Positions 22,788-33,539 of a stretch of DNA of 64,000 nt are shown in pieces. The notes beneath the pieces were generated by a model. The model was given only the letters and a program-made list of their open reading frames with translations, made no database searches and was not told the origin of the DNA. Position numbers and translations under genes: made by a program. The stretch spans positions 6,014,001 through 6,078,000 of the forward strand of contig NC_053187.1 in assembly GCF_905163445.1 (NCBI RefSeq). Reading direction: 5' to 3'. Source of the stretch: Pararge aegeria (lineage: Eukaryota; Arthropoda; Insecta; Lepidoptera; Nymphalidae). The number at the start of each line of letters is the position of its first letter. Position 1 is the stretch's first letter.

Positions 22788-23110
22788 CGGTGATAGCCCA
22801 GTGGGTAAAACTTTGACTTCAGTAACGGGGGGACCGAGTTCGAATCCCAGCACCTCTAACTTTTCTAAGTTATGTGCGTTTTAAACAATTCAAATATTAC
22901 TAGCTTGAACGGCGAAGAAAAACTTCGAAAGGAAACCGGCATGCCTGTGACTTCTCTATAATATTCTCAAAGTTGTATGGCCCACCAATCCGCACTGGGC
23001 CAGCGTAGTGGAATACGCCCTTAAAACATGCCCTGTAATGGGTCCGATATGGGTTGATATGAATGAAGTCTATTATAACCCACGGATCTCCGGGATCTCA
23101 AAATAAAATG
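22788..23110 (+). mobile_element. SINE family B copy, full-length with tail extension
   Basis: The tRNA-like head GAAGCGGTGATAGCCCAGTG and B box GAGTTCGAATCCCAGC are intact. The body ends GGGTTGATATGAATGAAGTC, then ACCCACGGATCTCCGGGATC and TCAAAATAAAA. The extended tail matches a reversed tail at 31.22-31.28 kb, so it defines a subfamily. Confidence 0.95.
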
Positions 23111-23114
23111 TTTT

Positions 23115-23830
23115 ATTTAAAAACCTTCTTCAATCTATCTAACGCAAGTAATTTTTAAAATTATACCTCTTGAGATAAGCTTTAAACAGATAAACAATCT
23201 CTTCAGTTTTATGGTTACAATAAAAAGATACATTTCTAAATAGGAAATATCTAATCAGTAATAGTTTCTGAAAATTGAAATAAAACTAACAATATAATAA
23301 CTTCCGACGATAAAATAATCTAGCAATAAAAACATTAACTACTGCGCCCATCGTGTTATAGTAACAATGTGAATGCAATTTTTATTTTTTACTTGCTCAG
23401 TTATCACAAGTTTACACCACGTTGCACAATTTACAAATTAAAACGGACCTTTTAGAAACAATATCCCTACCTACTCGTACCAATTACATTCGTTAACATG
23501 GTGTCGCGTAAGAATTGGTAACAATAAAAACATGGTGTCGCGTAAGAATTGGTAAGGATCTTAAAGTGTCACAAATTATTCCACGTTTATCCTTAAATTT
23601 AAACATAAAAGATTTATGTTGTTTTTCTCTTTCACAGTATAAAAAGATATATAGCAGTGCCACAACTTTGATCTCGTGGTAAAAGCCGACAAACTAAACA
23701 GCGTCGCTTTGTTTTATTGGAATTAAGAAGAACCGATACACGCCCCCTTAGTGTGGGTCTCTTCTCACCTCACACCGCCCTGCACTTGTCGCACGTTTTC
23801 TCGGTCCAGACATCTTCTCTACCTCAATAT
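23115..23830. other. AT-rich DNA with a short direct duplication
   Basis: ACATGGTGTCGCGTAAGAATTGGTAA occurs twice (about 23497 and 23531) with about ten bases between. A 60-codon frame at 23717-23899 runs into the neighbouring MITE and is not a gene. Confidence 0.55.
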
Positions 23831-23833
23831 AAC

Positions 23834-23977
23834 CAGTGGCGTGCACTTCATACATGCACAAAAGCGCTGCCTATCCTAAAATTGCTATATAGCTCGTAAA
23901 TGAGGAGAACTTTCGCCATTTTATGCAATTTTCCTGCTGTATGCATACCCTGGTAAGAAACTCGGTGCACGCCACTG
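23834..23977. mobile_element. hAT-like MITE, family M1, copy 3
   Basis: 144 bp, ends CAGTGGCGTGCAC and GTGCACGCCACTG. Flanks AATATAAC (23826-23833) and AATATGAC (23978-23985) match at 7 of 8. Length and interior agree with the 4615 copy. Non-coding. Confidence 0.9.
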
Positions 23978-24032
23978 AATATGACTATCCTTACTCTGTG
24001 ATAATATAAAGACTGAAGAAAGAAATGCTTCA

Positions 24033-24330
24033 TCATATCAACGCATAATCGGCCCTCTACAGGGTACGGGTCTCCTCCCACAGTGAGAAGGGGTTAAGAC
24101 CATTGTTCAGCACGATGGCCCAATGCGGATTGGTGGACTCCGCACACCTTTGAGAACATTATGTAGAACTCTCAGGCATGCAGATTTCTTCACGATGTTT
24201 CCTTCACCGTTGAAGCAAGTGATATTTTAATTACTTAAAACGCACATAACTCTGCAAAGTTGGAGGTGTGTGCTGGGATTCAAACTCGGCCACACCGAAA
24301 GTGAAATCGAGTTACTACCCACTGGGCTAA
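24033..24330 (-). mobile_element. SINE family B copy, near full length
   Basis: Reverse orientation: ATCATATCAACGCATAATCG tail, GGGTCTCCTCCCACAGTGAG, GATGGCCCAATGCGGATTGG, CTCAGGCATGCAGATTTC, and head GCTGGGATTCAAACTCGGCC/TACCCACTGGGCTA. Confidence 0.94.
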
Positions 24331-24579
24331 AAAAAATGCGTAATTGGAGATAAACAACATCACATACCGACTTTTAAATGTATATATATACTAGGTACGT
24401 ATTTTTTGTTTTTTGGCTATTTAAAATCTGCCTCGGTTCTATATTAATTTAAAAAAAAAAATTTGCAACATTCATTTACGTTAATTTCCCATAAAATAAT
24501 GGGACATTCATTGTTTTCCACGTAGAGTTTTCATATATCTGTCACATATTTCAATGTTTTCGTATTTCGCATAGTCTTT

Positions 24580-24597
24580 CATTGAGGTACCTCAATG
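24580..24597. repeat. Perfect 18-bp palindrome
   Basis: CATTGAGGTACCTCAATG equals its own reverse complement. By chance about 0.2 such sites are expected in 64 kb at even base composition, so it is notable but not compelling. Confidence 0.9.
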
Positions 24598-24929
24598 CCG
24601 TCTTGAATGGTTTAAGAATTATTCAATTATTGAAACAATTTCTTGAAAAAGAAAGAATGCATAATAACTCGACCATTAACATCGTTCAAGAAAGGTTTTA
24701 AATTTTCGAATAACGATGTTACGATGTAGACAAATTGAAATTACAAAACATATCTACTGGCAGAAAAACTGGACTCATAAAGCCAAAGACAGCAAAAAGT
24801 ATTTTTACTTCATTATAATTGATTGTTATGTCCGGGCAATTTGTAGCGTAGCTCAAAAAGTCATTGAAGTTACACCAAATAGGGTTCATTTAAATTAAGT
24901 TTACGCTGACAAAATATGGTAAGCCATTT

Positions 24930-25270
24930 GCATTTTCCGGCCCCGTGTGGTTTTACCCCATTTAGGGGCCTATATTTTCACCGTCTTGACATTTTGACGG
25001 TCGGGTTCGTAGTGGCGGTGCTTGCAGCCAGCTACATTGTATTTTAATTAATTGTTATGGCCGGGGTCAAGGAGGCCACAAACTGCGGGTAGGCATGGAA
25101 TGCTTGTTGTCATAAACTAGCCACCAATCGGGCGATCGCCGCTCTATATTGCTGCCCACGCGTGGTGTTCAATAATTTTATTTTAATTTCACTTAGGTGG
25201 TGGTGACGGCAGATCAGAAAACCTTTGTCACGCCCCCTCCCCTTCCCGCGGGTTTCCTCTGTGCTGCTAC
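24930..25270. mobile_element. GC-elevated, repeat-like block, unclassified
   Basis: It begins near CCGGCCCCGTGTGG and runs through GGCCGGGGTCAAGGAGGCC and CCCCTTCCCGCGGGTTTCCT, then passes abruptly into a TA-rich tail (25275-25415). A short frame (about 24990-25110) ends before the tail. The GC-rich body plus AT-rich tail suggests a 5'-truncated retroelement of a family I cannot name. Confidence 0.35.
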
Positions 25271-25616
25271 TACCATATTTATATTATATTACCATATTTA
25301 TTTATATATATTTATACTATATGTGTACGTGTATGAAGTAGGTATAATTTATTTTATTTATTATTATTTATTCATTTTTGTAATTTATGTTTATTATTTA
25401 AGTATTATTATGTGTATACCCTAGCCCTTCTTCTGAACTTCATGTACTTTGTTAGGTTACCTAGTAGAGATCGCTTTTAAGGCCGTCTATCATAACTTTT
25501 CCTGCATTCGGGTAGCGTAGACTGGGCTACTTTTAGAGTCCTTTGTTCACAGCCAAGAAGCGTAAATAGGCTAAAAATGATGATAATGTTACTTCAAATA
25601 AATTTGGGGCCCAGTT

Positions 25617-25662
25617 AGAAGCCGAAGGCCTTACCACTAGGCTATAACCGCTTCATCAAATC
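25617..25662 (-). mobile_element. SINE tRNA-like head only
   Basis: AGAAGCCGAAGGCCTTACCACTAGGCTATAACCGCTTCATC is a reversed head like those of SINE B. Body and tail are absent. Confidence 0.6.
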
Positions 25663-25679
25663 ACCATCTATTATATATG

Positions 25680-25750
25680 TTATACTAATAACTGTTTGAA
25701 CGCGCTAATCTCTGGATCTACCGGGTGTATGTATGTATTAACAAATCTTT
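25680..25750 (-). mobile_element. Fragment of the 'GCGCTAATCTC' common repeat
   Basis: GTTTGAACGCGCTAATCTCTGGATC is shared with 59.70 kb (GTTTGAACGCGCTAATCTCT) and is a known end of a widespread lepidopteran repeat. Only a fragment remains. Confidence 0.5.
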
Positions 25751-25889
25751 TTTTGCATATAATACACACTATGAGTATAGGAACTGAGAAAACTAAGTAA
25801 AGCGCGTGCGGGCTATGCGACTTAGTGGTTCAGGGTATATTATAATAATAATTTTGTATATATAATAATAATATATATTTTTTTCTTTT

Positions 25890-26140
25890 CAGTCAATGGT
25901 CTTCTCGCGAAAAGCTTCGACCGACATTATAAGAAGCTTTCGCTTGGTTGTTGGATCAAGGGTCGGATACAGAATGCAGTAGTTAAACGGCGTGTATTCT
26001 GAGGAGGTTCCTCACTCTGGAGCCCTGACCGCCGGTTGCTTGGGCATTCAAAAGCCCCGCAGGCGGAGGGAAGATTGTTTTTCTTTTATGAATTTTTAAT
26101 AGTGTAGTTTTTTTATTATTTATTAATATATAAATGATAT
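25890..26140 (+). mobile_element. R4/Dong-like LINE C-terminal fragment and 3' UTR
   Basis: The coding sense reads SVNGLLAKSFDRHYKKLSLG and then WIKGRIQNAVV before the frame breaks. The same tail is on the minus strand at 42.08-42.30 kb. Both are followed by a 3' UTR containing GGTTGCTTGGGCATTCAAAA and by AT-rich sequence with ATAAATGATA. The assignment to the R4/Dong group is from memory of similar C-termini and is tentative. Confidence 0.65.
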
Positions 26141-26696
26141 TTACTGTGGTAAAACATAAAAAACCACAAAAGTAAATAAATAAACATGCATAATTAAAAA
26201 TTAAGAATAAATAAATAAATATTCTGTCTATACACTGAAGTTTTATCAATTTTTTTTTTATTTGGATCTATATGTATTTAGATGATGTTGATTATGTACA
26301 CTATCATATGAAGTTTGTATGGGAAAAAATACCTATGCGGACGAAGTCACATTGAACAGGTAGTTAAATCATAATATCCTTATCGTCGAGAGCGCCGAGA
26401 TGCAATACCTCACAGTATCACCTATAATTCCGCAGCGCCATTTATATTTGGCTGTCGCAGGCTAAAATATTAGCTACATACACGGCTGTGTCGGATTGAG
26501 TAATTACAGCGCCTACACATTAGTTGGGTAATGTATTTGCACTGTGAACTTATGACAAATGTTTCGTGGAGCAATGAACTATTGCAATGCATGTGTACAA
26601 AGTAGCATTACCTCTATTACTATATTATTCTTTTCGTGGACACAAAGGCGTGGTACGGGAGCTCAGATCCAATTTTTCACGTTCCAAAGTGGGGTT

Positions 26697-26785
26697 TCAA
26701 AGTCAAAGTCAAAAATTACTTTATTCAAGTATGAAGCCCATAAATGGCACTTCTGATGCGTACATAACATGACAGTACCTTTTAT
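26697..26785 (-). mobile_element. LINE 3' end (family J1), reversed
   Basis: CAAAGTCAAAGTCAAAAATTACTTTATTCAAG, then AAATGGCACTTCTGATGCGTACAT, is the reverse complement of the J1 3' end at 15.8-15.9 kb. The three open frames across it are shadows. Confidence 0.8.
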
Positions 26786-27095
26786 ATTAAATCTATGTAG
26801 TTCTTCGCAGCGTGAAAATTCTTGACCATATTTCTGATGCATTCTGAATTCAGATTCACTCATGCCACGCTCCTAAGAAAAAGGTGACAAAGTTTTGTTA
26901 TATGCTTTTATAGACCGATCGGTCTTTGAATATTCCTTTCCTTTTCTCCTGAGCAATTTTTACTAGTTAGAATCATTGCGAATCATGTTGAGCCTAAGTT
27001 AGTCTTCTTATTAGCTTCCTCCAGACAAAAGCCAGGGTCAGAAAGGAGTAGAAGTTAGTACCATGGACGTAGTCTCTAGTAGTCGTAGAACATTT

Positions 27096-27305
27096 GACGG
27101 CCGATTGCGCAGTTCTGAGTCCAAGGCCGTGGCCGTTCGATTCCCACAACTGGAAAATGTTTGTGTGATGAACAGGAGTGTTTTTCAGTGTCTGGGTGTT
27201 TATATGTATTTTATAAGTAGTTATGTAATTTATTCATAAAAAAATATTCATCAGTCATCTTAGCATCCATAACTAAGCTACTATCTACTTTGGGGCTACA
27301 TGGCA
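27096..27305 (+). mobile_element. SINE family A copy with deleted head
   Basis: GACGGCCGATTGCGCAG joins directly to TTCTGAGTCCAAGGCCGTGG, so about 20 bp of the head (the GGGCAGCGACCCTGC segment) is missing. The body TTGTGTGATGAACAGGAGTG and TTTTTCAGTGTCTGGGTG is intact. The 3' end stops at TTTGGGGCTACATGGC. Confidence 0.92.
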
Positions 27306-27706
27306 CTTAATCTATGTCGAGGATTCTAGCTATATAAGTGTCCATGAAGTTTCGTGTACCTAATGGTTGAGGCTAACTTAGGTAACAACCAGACAGATAC
27401 TTTCGCTTTTTTAAATGGAGGTATAGTTACAGGCCCAAATTCGAAATTCATTTAATAAACAAAGGTGTGATGTGGGATGGTACGAAAAAAGCTTTGTACA
27501 AAAAACTCGGACGCAAAAAAATCGCAAATGGTAAAATGGCAAATTTTTAATTGAATTCTTGGAAAGGTGAACTTGGTTTATAAAACATAGATTTTAAATC
27601 ACCAAACATTTTGAAATACATTAGTGGACTATTAAGAAATTGTGTTTATTAAACTAAACTGATTCCATAAATATTAAGGTATTTTGTCTCGCTATAGTCA
27701 CTTCAC

Positions 27707-28012
27707 TGAAGTGGTGATAGCGCAGTGGGTAGGAGCTCGACTTCACTTTCGGGAGCCGACTTCGAATCCCAGCACGCACCACTATCTTTTCTAAGTAATG
27801 TGCGTTTTAAGTAATTAAAAATATAACTTGCTTCGACGGTAAAGGAAAACAACGTGAGGAAACCTGTATGCCTGAGAGTTTTACTTAATGTTCTCAAAGG
27901 TATGTGGAGTCCACCAATCCGCACTGGGCCAGCGTGGTGGACTACGTACTCATTGTGGGAGGAGACCTGTGCTCTGTAGTGGGCCGGTAATGGGTCAATG
28001 TGATGAAAGTCA
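27707..28012 (+). mobile_element. SINE family B copy, full length
   Basis: Head GAAGTGGTGATAGCGCAGTG, GGTAGGAGCTCGACTTCAC and B-box-like ACTTCGAATCCCAGCACG are followed by all body blocks and a tail ending GGCCGGTAATGGGTCAATG. This is one of the least decayed copies. The antisense 73-codon frame is a shadow. Confidence 0.96.
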
Positions 28013-28257
28013 CTTCTATATTCTTTCCGCAGGATGCAAACTATCTTATTGAAAATTTTAACGAAATTTGATCACTGTTTAGGCGTAAAACGTACTATAA
28101 CAGTAGGTACTTTTAGAATCCAAAACATCATTAAGGAAATAGGGAAGTATGGGGCACTTCTCTCTCAGACTGTATATTATAGCTTTTTTTTATTAAAATA
28201 AATTTATTTAAATGGCTCCATTGCTCAAATACGCTTGTTGCTCTATGTTCTTCATAA

Positions 28258-28558
28258 ACAAGAGCACGGGTCTCCTACCACAATGAGAAGGTGTTAAGGC
28301 CGTAGTCCACCACGCTGGCCCAGTGCGGATTGGTGGACACCACACACTTTTGAGAACATTATGTAGGACTCTCAGGCATGCAGGTTTCCTCACGATAATT
28401 TCCTTCACCGTTGAAGCAACTGATATTTAAATTACTTAAAACGCACATAAATTAGAAAGTTAGAGTTGTATGCTGGGATTGTAACTCGACCCCCCGAGAA
28501 CCCCCCGAGAACCCCCCGAGAGTGAACTGGAGCTCCTACCCACCGCTATACTGCTTCA
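28258..28558 (-). mobile_element. SINE family B copy with an 11-bp triplication
   Basis: A reverse-oriented near-complete copy. In the head, ACCCCCCGAGA is present three times in exact tandem (28489-28521), where other copies have one. The head otherwise reads CTCCTACCCACCGCTATACTG. Confidence 0.94.
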
Positions 28559-28737
28559 ACGCCAAACCGAAAATATTATCCTAGTATTCAGTAAAGTTGA
28601 ACAACGAAATTCGTGGGATTTTACTATGAAATAAATAAACAAAACACTGCAGAAATCTGGCCGAAATAGATGAACTTACTTAAGTATTTAGCACTACCTG
28701 GTTACTTTATTAAGGTTTTAAACAAATTACGGTAAGA

Positions 28738-29030
28738 AAAATATAAGCTTTGAAGGAACATTAATGCATAATAAATTACCTAACGACATTAAAATAGAAC
28801 AAAATTTCAATATTTTTTTTGTAATTGTCAAAATCTGTGTGCGGTCCTGGCATGAATGACAGTATGAAGTATTTATTTATAATTTTACCCTCAAGTTTTT
28901 TATATAATTTCTGTTGTTTTGTACGTGCCGTTGTTTGTAGTTTTAATATTACCTACATAAAATAAGTTGTAAATATATTCATTGAGTGAAATTGTAATTT
29001 CTTTTGAGAAAAATAAACGTCTTTAACCAC
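28738..29030 (+). mobile_element. LINE 3' end with C-terminal coding remnant
   Basis: A frame reads NKLPNDIKIEQNFNIFFVIV and stops, the shape of a jockey/CR1-like C-terminus. The 3' UTR ends GAGAAAAATAAACGTCTTTAA. The sequence differs from J1, so this is a second LINE family. 5'-truncated. Confidence 0.7.
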
Positions 29031-29039
29031 ATTCAACGC

Positions 29040-29430
29040 ATAGAATTATAATTTCAATACAATACGCCAAATTAAATTTCCAGTGTCGATATAGAAAGGT
29101 GCCTAATGAACGAGTGCAATACATTCGAATTATCTAACTCATGCGAACCTAGATACGTTTCACAATGAGCAATTCCGAACAACATGCGTTGATTGTCTAA
29201 TGAAAAGTAATTAACCAGCGGGGAAGTGGGAACGGGGGAGGTATGACATGACAATGCCGGACAGAACAATCGCTGGAAAGAGTTAAAGAGGAGATGCTGA
29301 CTCAGCAAGAAACTTGTGGGACATGCCTTGTAGAGGCGCGCCACCGAGCTACGAAACTTAGATGGTTTCACTTTTTTTTTATTCAAGATATAGCTTAGAA
29401 CTTGGTTGTGATCGTACCTGGAGGTATATG
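29040..29430. other. Unique DNA
   Basis: A 104-codon minus-strand frame (29072-29386) spans it, but I see no domain and no splice context that would support a gene. Confidence 0.4.
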
Positions 29431-29434
29431 AGGC

Positions 29435-29550
29435 ATCCTACTAATATTATAAATGCGAAAGTTTGTAAGTATGGATGGATGGATGGATGTATGTTTGTTA
29501 CTCTTTCACGCAAAAACTACTGAACCAATTTTACTGTATTTTATTAGTTG
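29435..29550 (-). mobile_element. End of the common 'CCCGCG-TTCG' repeat
   Basis: CTACTAATATTATAAATGCGAAAGTTTGT, a GGAT microsatellite and TTACTCTTTCACGCAAAAACTACTGAACC form the well-known lepidopteran repeat end, in reverse orientation to 13.6-14.2 kb. Confidence 0.72.
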
Positions 29551-31060
29551 GGCTGTCTTTTATTATATATATATAATATCTTCTAGAATACTAAAATACT
29601 TGCTAAGATATTCAAAACTTTGAATTAGTTGCCAATGAGTCTTCTAGAACGACGATCCACCGATTTTTGCGATCTTCCTGTTAGGCCAGAGTGCTTTTGA
29701 AACCTTCAATGTTAAGTGATGAGACTCCATGTCTAAAGCAGAGAAATAGTAGCAGATTATCATGCAATAGTTGCGTCTTCTACCCGTAGACAAAAAAAAA
29801 AATGTACATTCGCGTTTAAATCATAAGTAAACTATAACTTCATTTATTTTTATATCTAATGGAAATACCACAATATCATATATCACGTAGTTTTATTTTA
29901 AACTAAAATTGTAAGTTTAGTTCTATATCAATATCTCGTCTTTTTATCGGTAAATAAGTAAGAACTTTAGTTTTTTGAAAAAGCTTTAACCAAATAACTT
30001 TCGTTGTAAAAGTAATTAAAATATATAGCGAATAAATTATCGTTACTCGGTTACAATATTTATTTTATTAGTTACAATTAAAATAAACTTTCCTCGTATC
30101 ACCTGCCTATTATAGTAAATCGTATGGGGTTCAAGAAATATTAATAATATGCTAATGAAACAGCTGACGTGTTATGACGTCATACCTATAATATAATTAT
30201 TGTAAAATATTGATACCAAGGGATTCAAAGGGAGGGGACTTCAAGGAACTTGCATATTATATTCAAAAAACTTGTCAATTGTTTAAAATTCATCATGTAC
30301 TTTTATTCACAGTGGCATGAGTTAAGAATCAGTAAATATATGAAGAGCTTATTAAGGTGAATTTGCACACGTCCTGTCCTTATAAATCTGTTCATCTGTC
30401 AGGAACCTATAACCTTCGATTAATTATATGCTAGATCTGCTGTCAGTTGTCAAATATAGTGTGAAATATAATGGGTCACTCACGAATCGGGAATTTGGTT
30501 CCTCAGTTTGCTGGAGATAAATATTTTCGTGCTTCACGTCTAAGAAAGCTATAAAATTTCGGATTATATTATTTAAAGTAAGGAAATACACTTTTTTAAC
30601 TAAAAGCAAGGCCTTGACCGCAATCTTTACTGATAAGTGATGACGCAGTTTAAGATTGCAGTGGGCTAAGGTGTAAGTATGGCTGATATATTGAATCCAT
30701 AACCGTGGTACATCGTACCGAAACGCTTATTTGCTTGGCGGCACTTTTTTTAAACGATAGGCTAGCGCTTGACAACAATCATGCCTGTCAGAAAGCAATG
30801 GTACAAATACGGTCGTTGGAGCACACTTGCCTAGAATAGCCTATTAACTCTTGCCTTGAAGGTAATCTCGCAGTGCCGGGGCTTGAACGCAGTACCTTCA
30901 CTTATTAGGATACCATCCATCCCGGGTAAGAAGGGTTTAAAATTATAATCATAATCATCAGGCTAGTAACATCCTCCACACTGGTTTCTAGAAGAGTACG
31001 TATTAGAGTTTAAACACCCTCACGGGCTTTACTGTTATCATCACAAATCAGTCATAACCG
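29551..31060. other. AT-rich DNA, nothing firm
   Basis: Near 30865-30930, GTGCCGGGGCTTGAACGCAG resembles a reversed tRNA-like SINE head. Otherwise no repeat or gene is recognised. Confidence 0.4.
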
Positions 31061-31169
31061 GGACCAGTGGTGTACATACACTAAGCGGGCAGATGATACA
31101 AAATGAAAAAAATCTCCAGTGCGAGTTATAAAAAACTTAAGACTTGTCATTGTAAGGGCTCTAAGAAGC

Positions 31170-31282
31170 TTCATCATCATGGGTCTCCTCCCACAATGAA
31201 AAGGGCTTAAGGCCGTAGTCCACAACGCTGGACCTTTTTATTTTGAGATTCGGGAGATCGGTGGGTCATAACAGAACTTATT
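31170..31282 (-). mobile_element. SINE family B fragment nested in MITE
   Basis: CATCATCATGGGTCTCCTCC and GGCCGTAGTCCACAACGCTGG are SINE B, then TTTTTATTTTGAGATTCGGGAGATCGGTGGG matches the reversed tail extension of the 22.8-23.1 kb copy. So this is the 3' part of one copy abutting the tail of another. Confidence 0.82.
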
Positions 31283-31555
31283 TCATCATCGTCATCATCA
31301 TATCAACCTATATCGGACCCATAGGTTGACCCACGAGAAAGAGTTAAGGGCGTATTGCACTACTTTGGCCCAGTGCGGATTGGTGGACTTCAAACACCTT
31401 TGCGAACATTATAGAGAAGTCTCAGGCATGCAGGTTTCCTCACGATGTTTTCCTTGACCGTCGAAGCCATTGATATTTTAATTACTTGAAACCTACATAA
31501 CTTTGAAGAGTTACAGTAGTGTGCTGGGATTCAAAGTCTGTCACCGCTTCTCCTA
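31283..31555 (-). mobile_element. SINE family B copy nested in MITE
   Basis: Runs from the ATCATCATATCAACCTATAT tail through GGCCCAGTGCGGATTGGTGG and CTCAGGCATGCAGGTTTCCT to a truncated head GTGCTGGGATTCAAAGTC/TGTCACCGCTTC. Confidence 0.92.
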
Positions 31556-32089
31556 AAGCTTACGCTGAAGTTTTCATAATTTGTACTGGAGATTTTCTTC
31601 ATTTGGTATCATCGACATATGCTGTGCATACACTGAGCATATGTGATGTGTTCTAGGAGACAGAGAGCAAGGCAAACCTGGCTTGTGATCCGTAATAGAA
31701 CGCGCTGACTACTTAGTATCCACTAGTTCCTGCGTTTGAGTTCTTAAACTAAGTAAACACTAACTCTTTAAAAAGGGTCCTAAACAGCGGCTTGGGGAGT
31801 TGTTTTTGTGAGCCTTGTAAATGCTAGAAAAATAAACATTCGCAGCACCTTCATTAAAAAATTAATAAAACCCTCATTTGTTTTTATATACTACCTAACT
31901 ATATTACATAACTAATAATAAGTCGCAATAGTTTTAATATCTAATAATTTACTACTACGTTATGTTATTAGAAAGCTGATCCCGTCAACAAATTGTTCTA
32001 CAGATGGACTGAAAGTTAATAATTTACTCACTGTAATAAAAGTTACCCAACGAGGTATATATATAACGAACAAACGACAAATGACATCA

Positions 32090-32215
32090 GGCGAGTCGCT
32101 GGGAGCCGCTGGAGGCAAGCGGCCCAGGACCGTCAATCCACGGATTGTTGAACTCCCTACAAAGAAGTCCAGCAGTGGACGTCAATTGGCTGAATTGATG
32201 ATGACGATGATGAAT
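32090..32215 (+). mobile_element. RTE-like LINE C-terminal fragment
   Basis: One frame reads SRWRQAAQDRQSTDC, a stop, then TPYKEVQQWTSIG and a stop, the typical end of lepidopteran RTE-type ORFs, with one in-frame nonsense codon. It ends in a GATGATGACGATGATGA tail. Confidence 0.75.
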
Positions 32216-32309
32216 ATTTGTTGCTGAAAATAGAATCAATGAAATCAATCAGAATAACAAAGCGGCAGTTATTAAAATAGACTTAATTCAAAAAGCGTGT
32301 GGTCGTTTA

Positions 32310-32600
32310 TTTTATATCAGATTCGTCGCCTCGGTTTCTTCGTAGCTTGTTGTTCGCTTCGGTTAGTTAAGCTGCAAAGAGACCGACATAACTTCATTGA
32401 TTAAAGCTCACCTTGATCGATGCCCGTTTACGTTTCCTATTCGTGAAATTGCTTAAGTGTGCTGTCGATCGTGTGACGTAATGCATTTTACGCTCGGTTA
32501 CAGTGTTTATTAGTGTTTTATTCAAACAATTTGGCTTGAAAAGCAAAGCGTTTTCGTGGATGTCCGTGTGAATGAAATAAAAACTTTTTTTCTCTTTGTT
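32310..32600 (+). promoter_or_regulatory. Non-repeat block with CRE-like site, possible 5' exon
   Basis: A CpG-containing block follows the RTE tail. It has TGACGTAATGCA (about 32475), GATCGAT repeats and GTTACAGTGTTTATTAGTG. It matches no repeat family here and resembles untranslated leader or enhancer sequence. No start codon and splice donor pair is convincing. Confidence 0.2.
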
Positions 32601-32784
32601 AAATATTTTAATCGTGTAGTCTATATTTCTGTCTATATCTATGTATAGTCTATATATGTCTATATTTGTAAATAAACTCGGTTAGTTCAGTTCAAAAACA
32701 TAGTCAGAAAAGATCATTTAGAAAAGTACCTATTAGGAATAGTAGAAAACATCGAGAATATGCAATTTTCTATGGAGCTTTAGG

Positions 32785-33095
32785 AAGCTCAGAGTGTGGG
32801 ATTTCAGCTCTACTTTCGGGGCGCCGAGTTCTAATCACGGCAATCACCTCTAACTATTCGGGTTTACGTAGTTTCGTTTTTAATTTCAGCAATTAAATAT
32901 CATTTGCTTTAACGGTGAAGGAAAACATGGTGTGGAAATCTTAATGCCTTAGATTACTTCATATTGTTCTCAAAGACGTGTCAAGTCCAACAATTCGCAC
33001 TTGGCCAGCATGGTGGACTGCGGCCTAAATTTTCTCATTCCGAGAGGAGAACCGTGCCCTGTAGTGGGCCAGTAATGGGTTGATAAAGATGATCC
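32785..33095 (+). mobile_element. SINE family B copy, decayed
   Basis: TTTCAGCTCTACTTTCGGGG and CGCCGAGTTCTAATCACGGC are a decayed head. AACGGTGAAGGAAAACATGG, CCAGCATGGTGGACTGCGGC and GGGCCAGTAATGGGTTGATA are the body and tail. An antisense frame (32970-33209) is a shadow. Confidence 0.92.
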
Positions 33096-33539
33096 ACGAT
33101 TTGCGCAACTAAATCTCATTACTTGGAAAACATTCGGCAAATCAAGTGAGTTTTTATTGCTTATATTTTTTTTTTTTTTTTTTAATTTAGGTTTATTTAT
33201 TTTTGACATGTATTTATTTTAATTGCATTCAACATTATGTCGTAACTGATCTTAAATTGTATGGGTAAAGCCCGTAATAAATGATTATTATTATTGTTAT
33301 ATCAAAAACGCACGCTCCGAAAAGTCAAAATTGCGAGCCGCGGATCGAATGTAATTTTCAACGCAGCTTTTTCATGGAAATGATTGATCAACAAATCACT
33401 CCGAACATTGGACGAGAGAAAATATTTAAATAAAGAAAGTTTTAACTCTGACTATGTTAAACTTTAAAACACCGTATTTTAAACGTTATCTGGCCAGTCT
33501 TTGCCGGACATTAAGCATACGCACAAGTCGTAAGGGGTA

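Larger units (their letters stand above)
31065..31645. mobile_element. M1b foldback MITE, split by SINE sequence
   Basis: The left part (CAGTGGTGTACATACAC, GATGATACAAAATGAAAAAA, CCAGTGCGAGTTATAAAAAACTTAAG) and the right part (ATAATTTGTACTGGAGATTT, then TTTGGTATCATCGACATATG) match the two halves of the 11408 element. About 400 bp of reversed SINE B sequence separates them. The right terminus is decayed, so the end is approximate and no duplication is clear. Confidence 0.72.

Noticed and set aside
22790..22862. Second tRNA-like sequence with internal promoter
   Set aside because: It is the head of SINE B and is repeated throughout the window.
29072..29386. 104-codon minus-strand frame
   Set aside because: No domain, no splice context and no codon pattern to support it.
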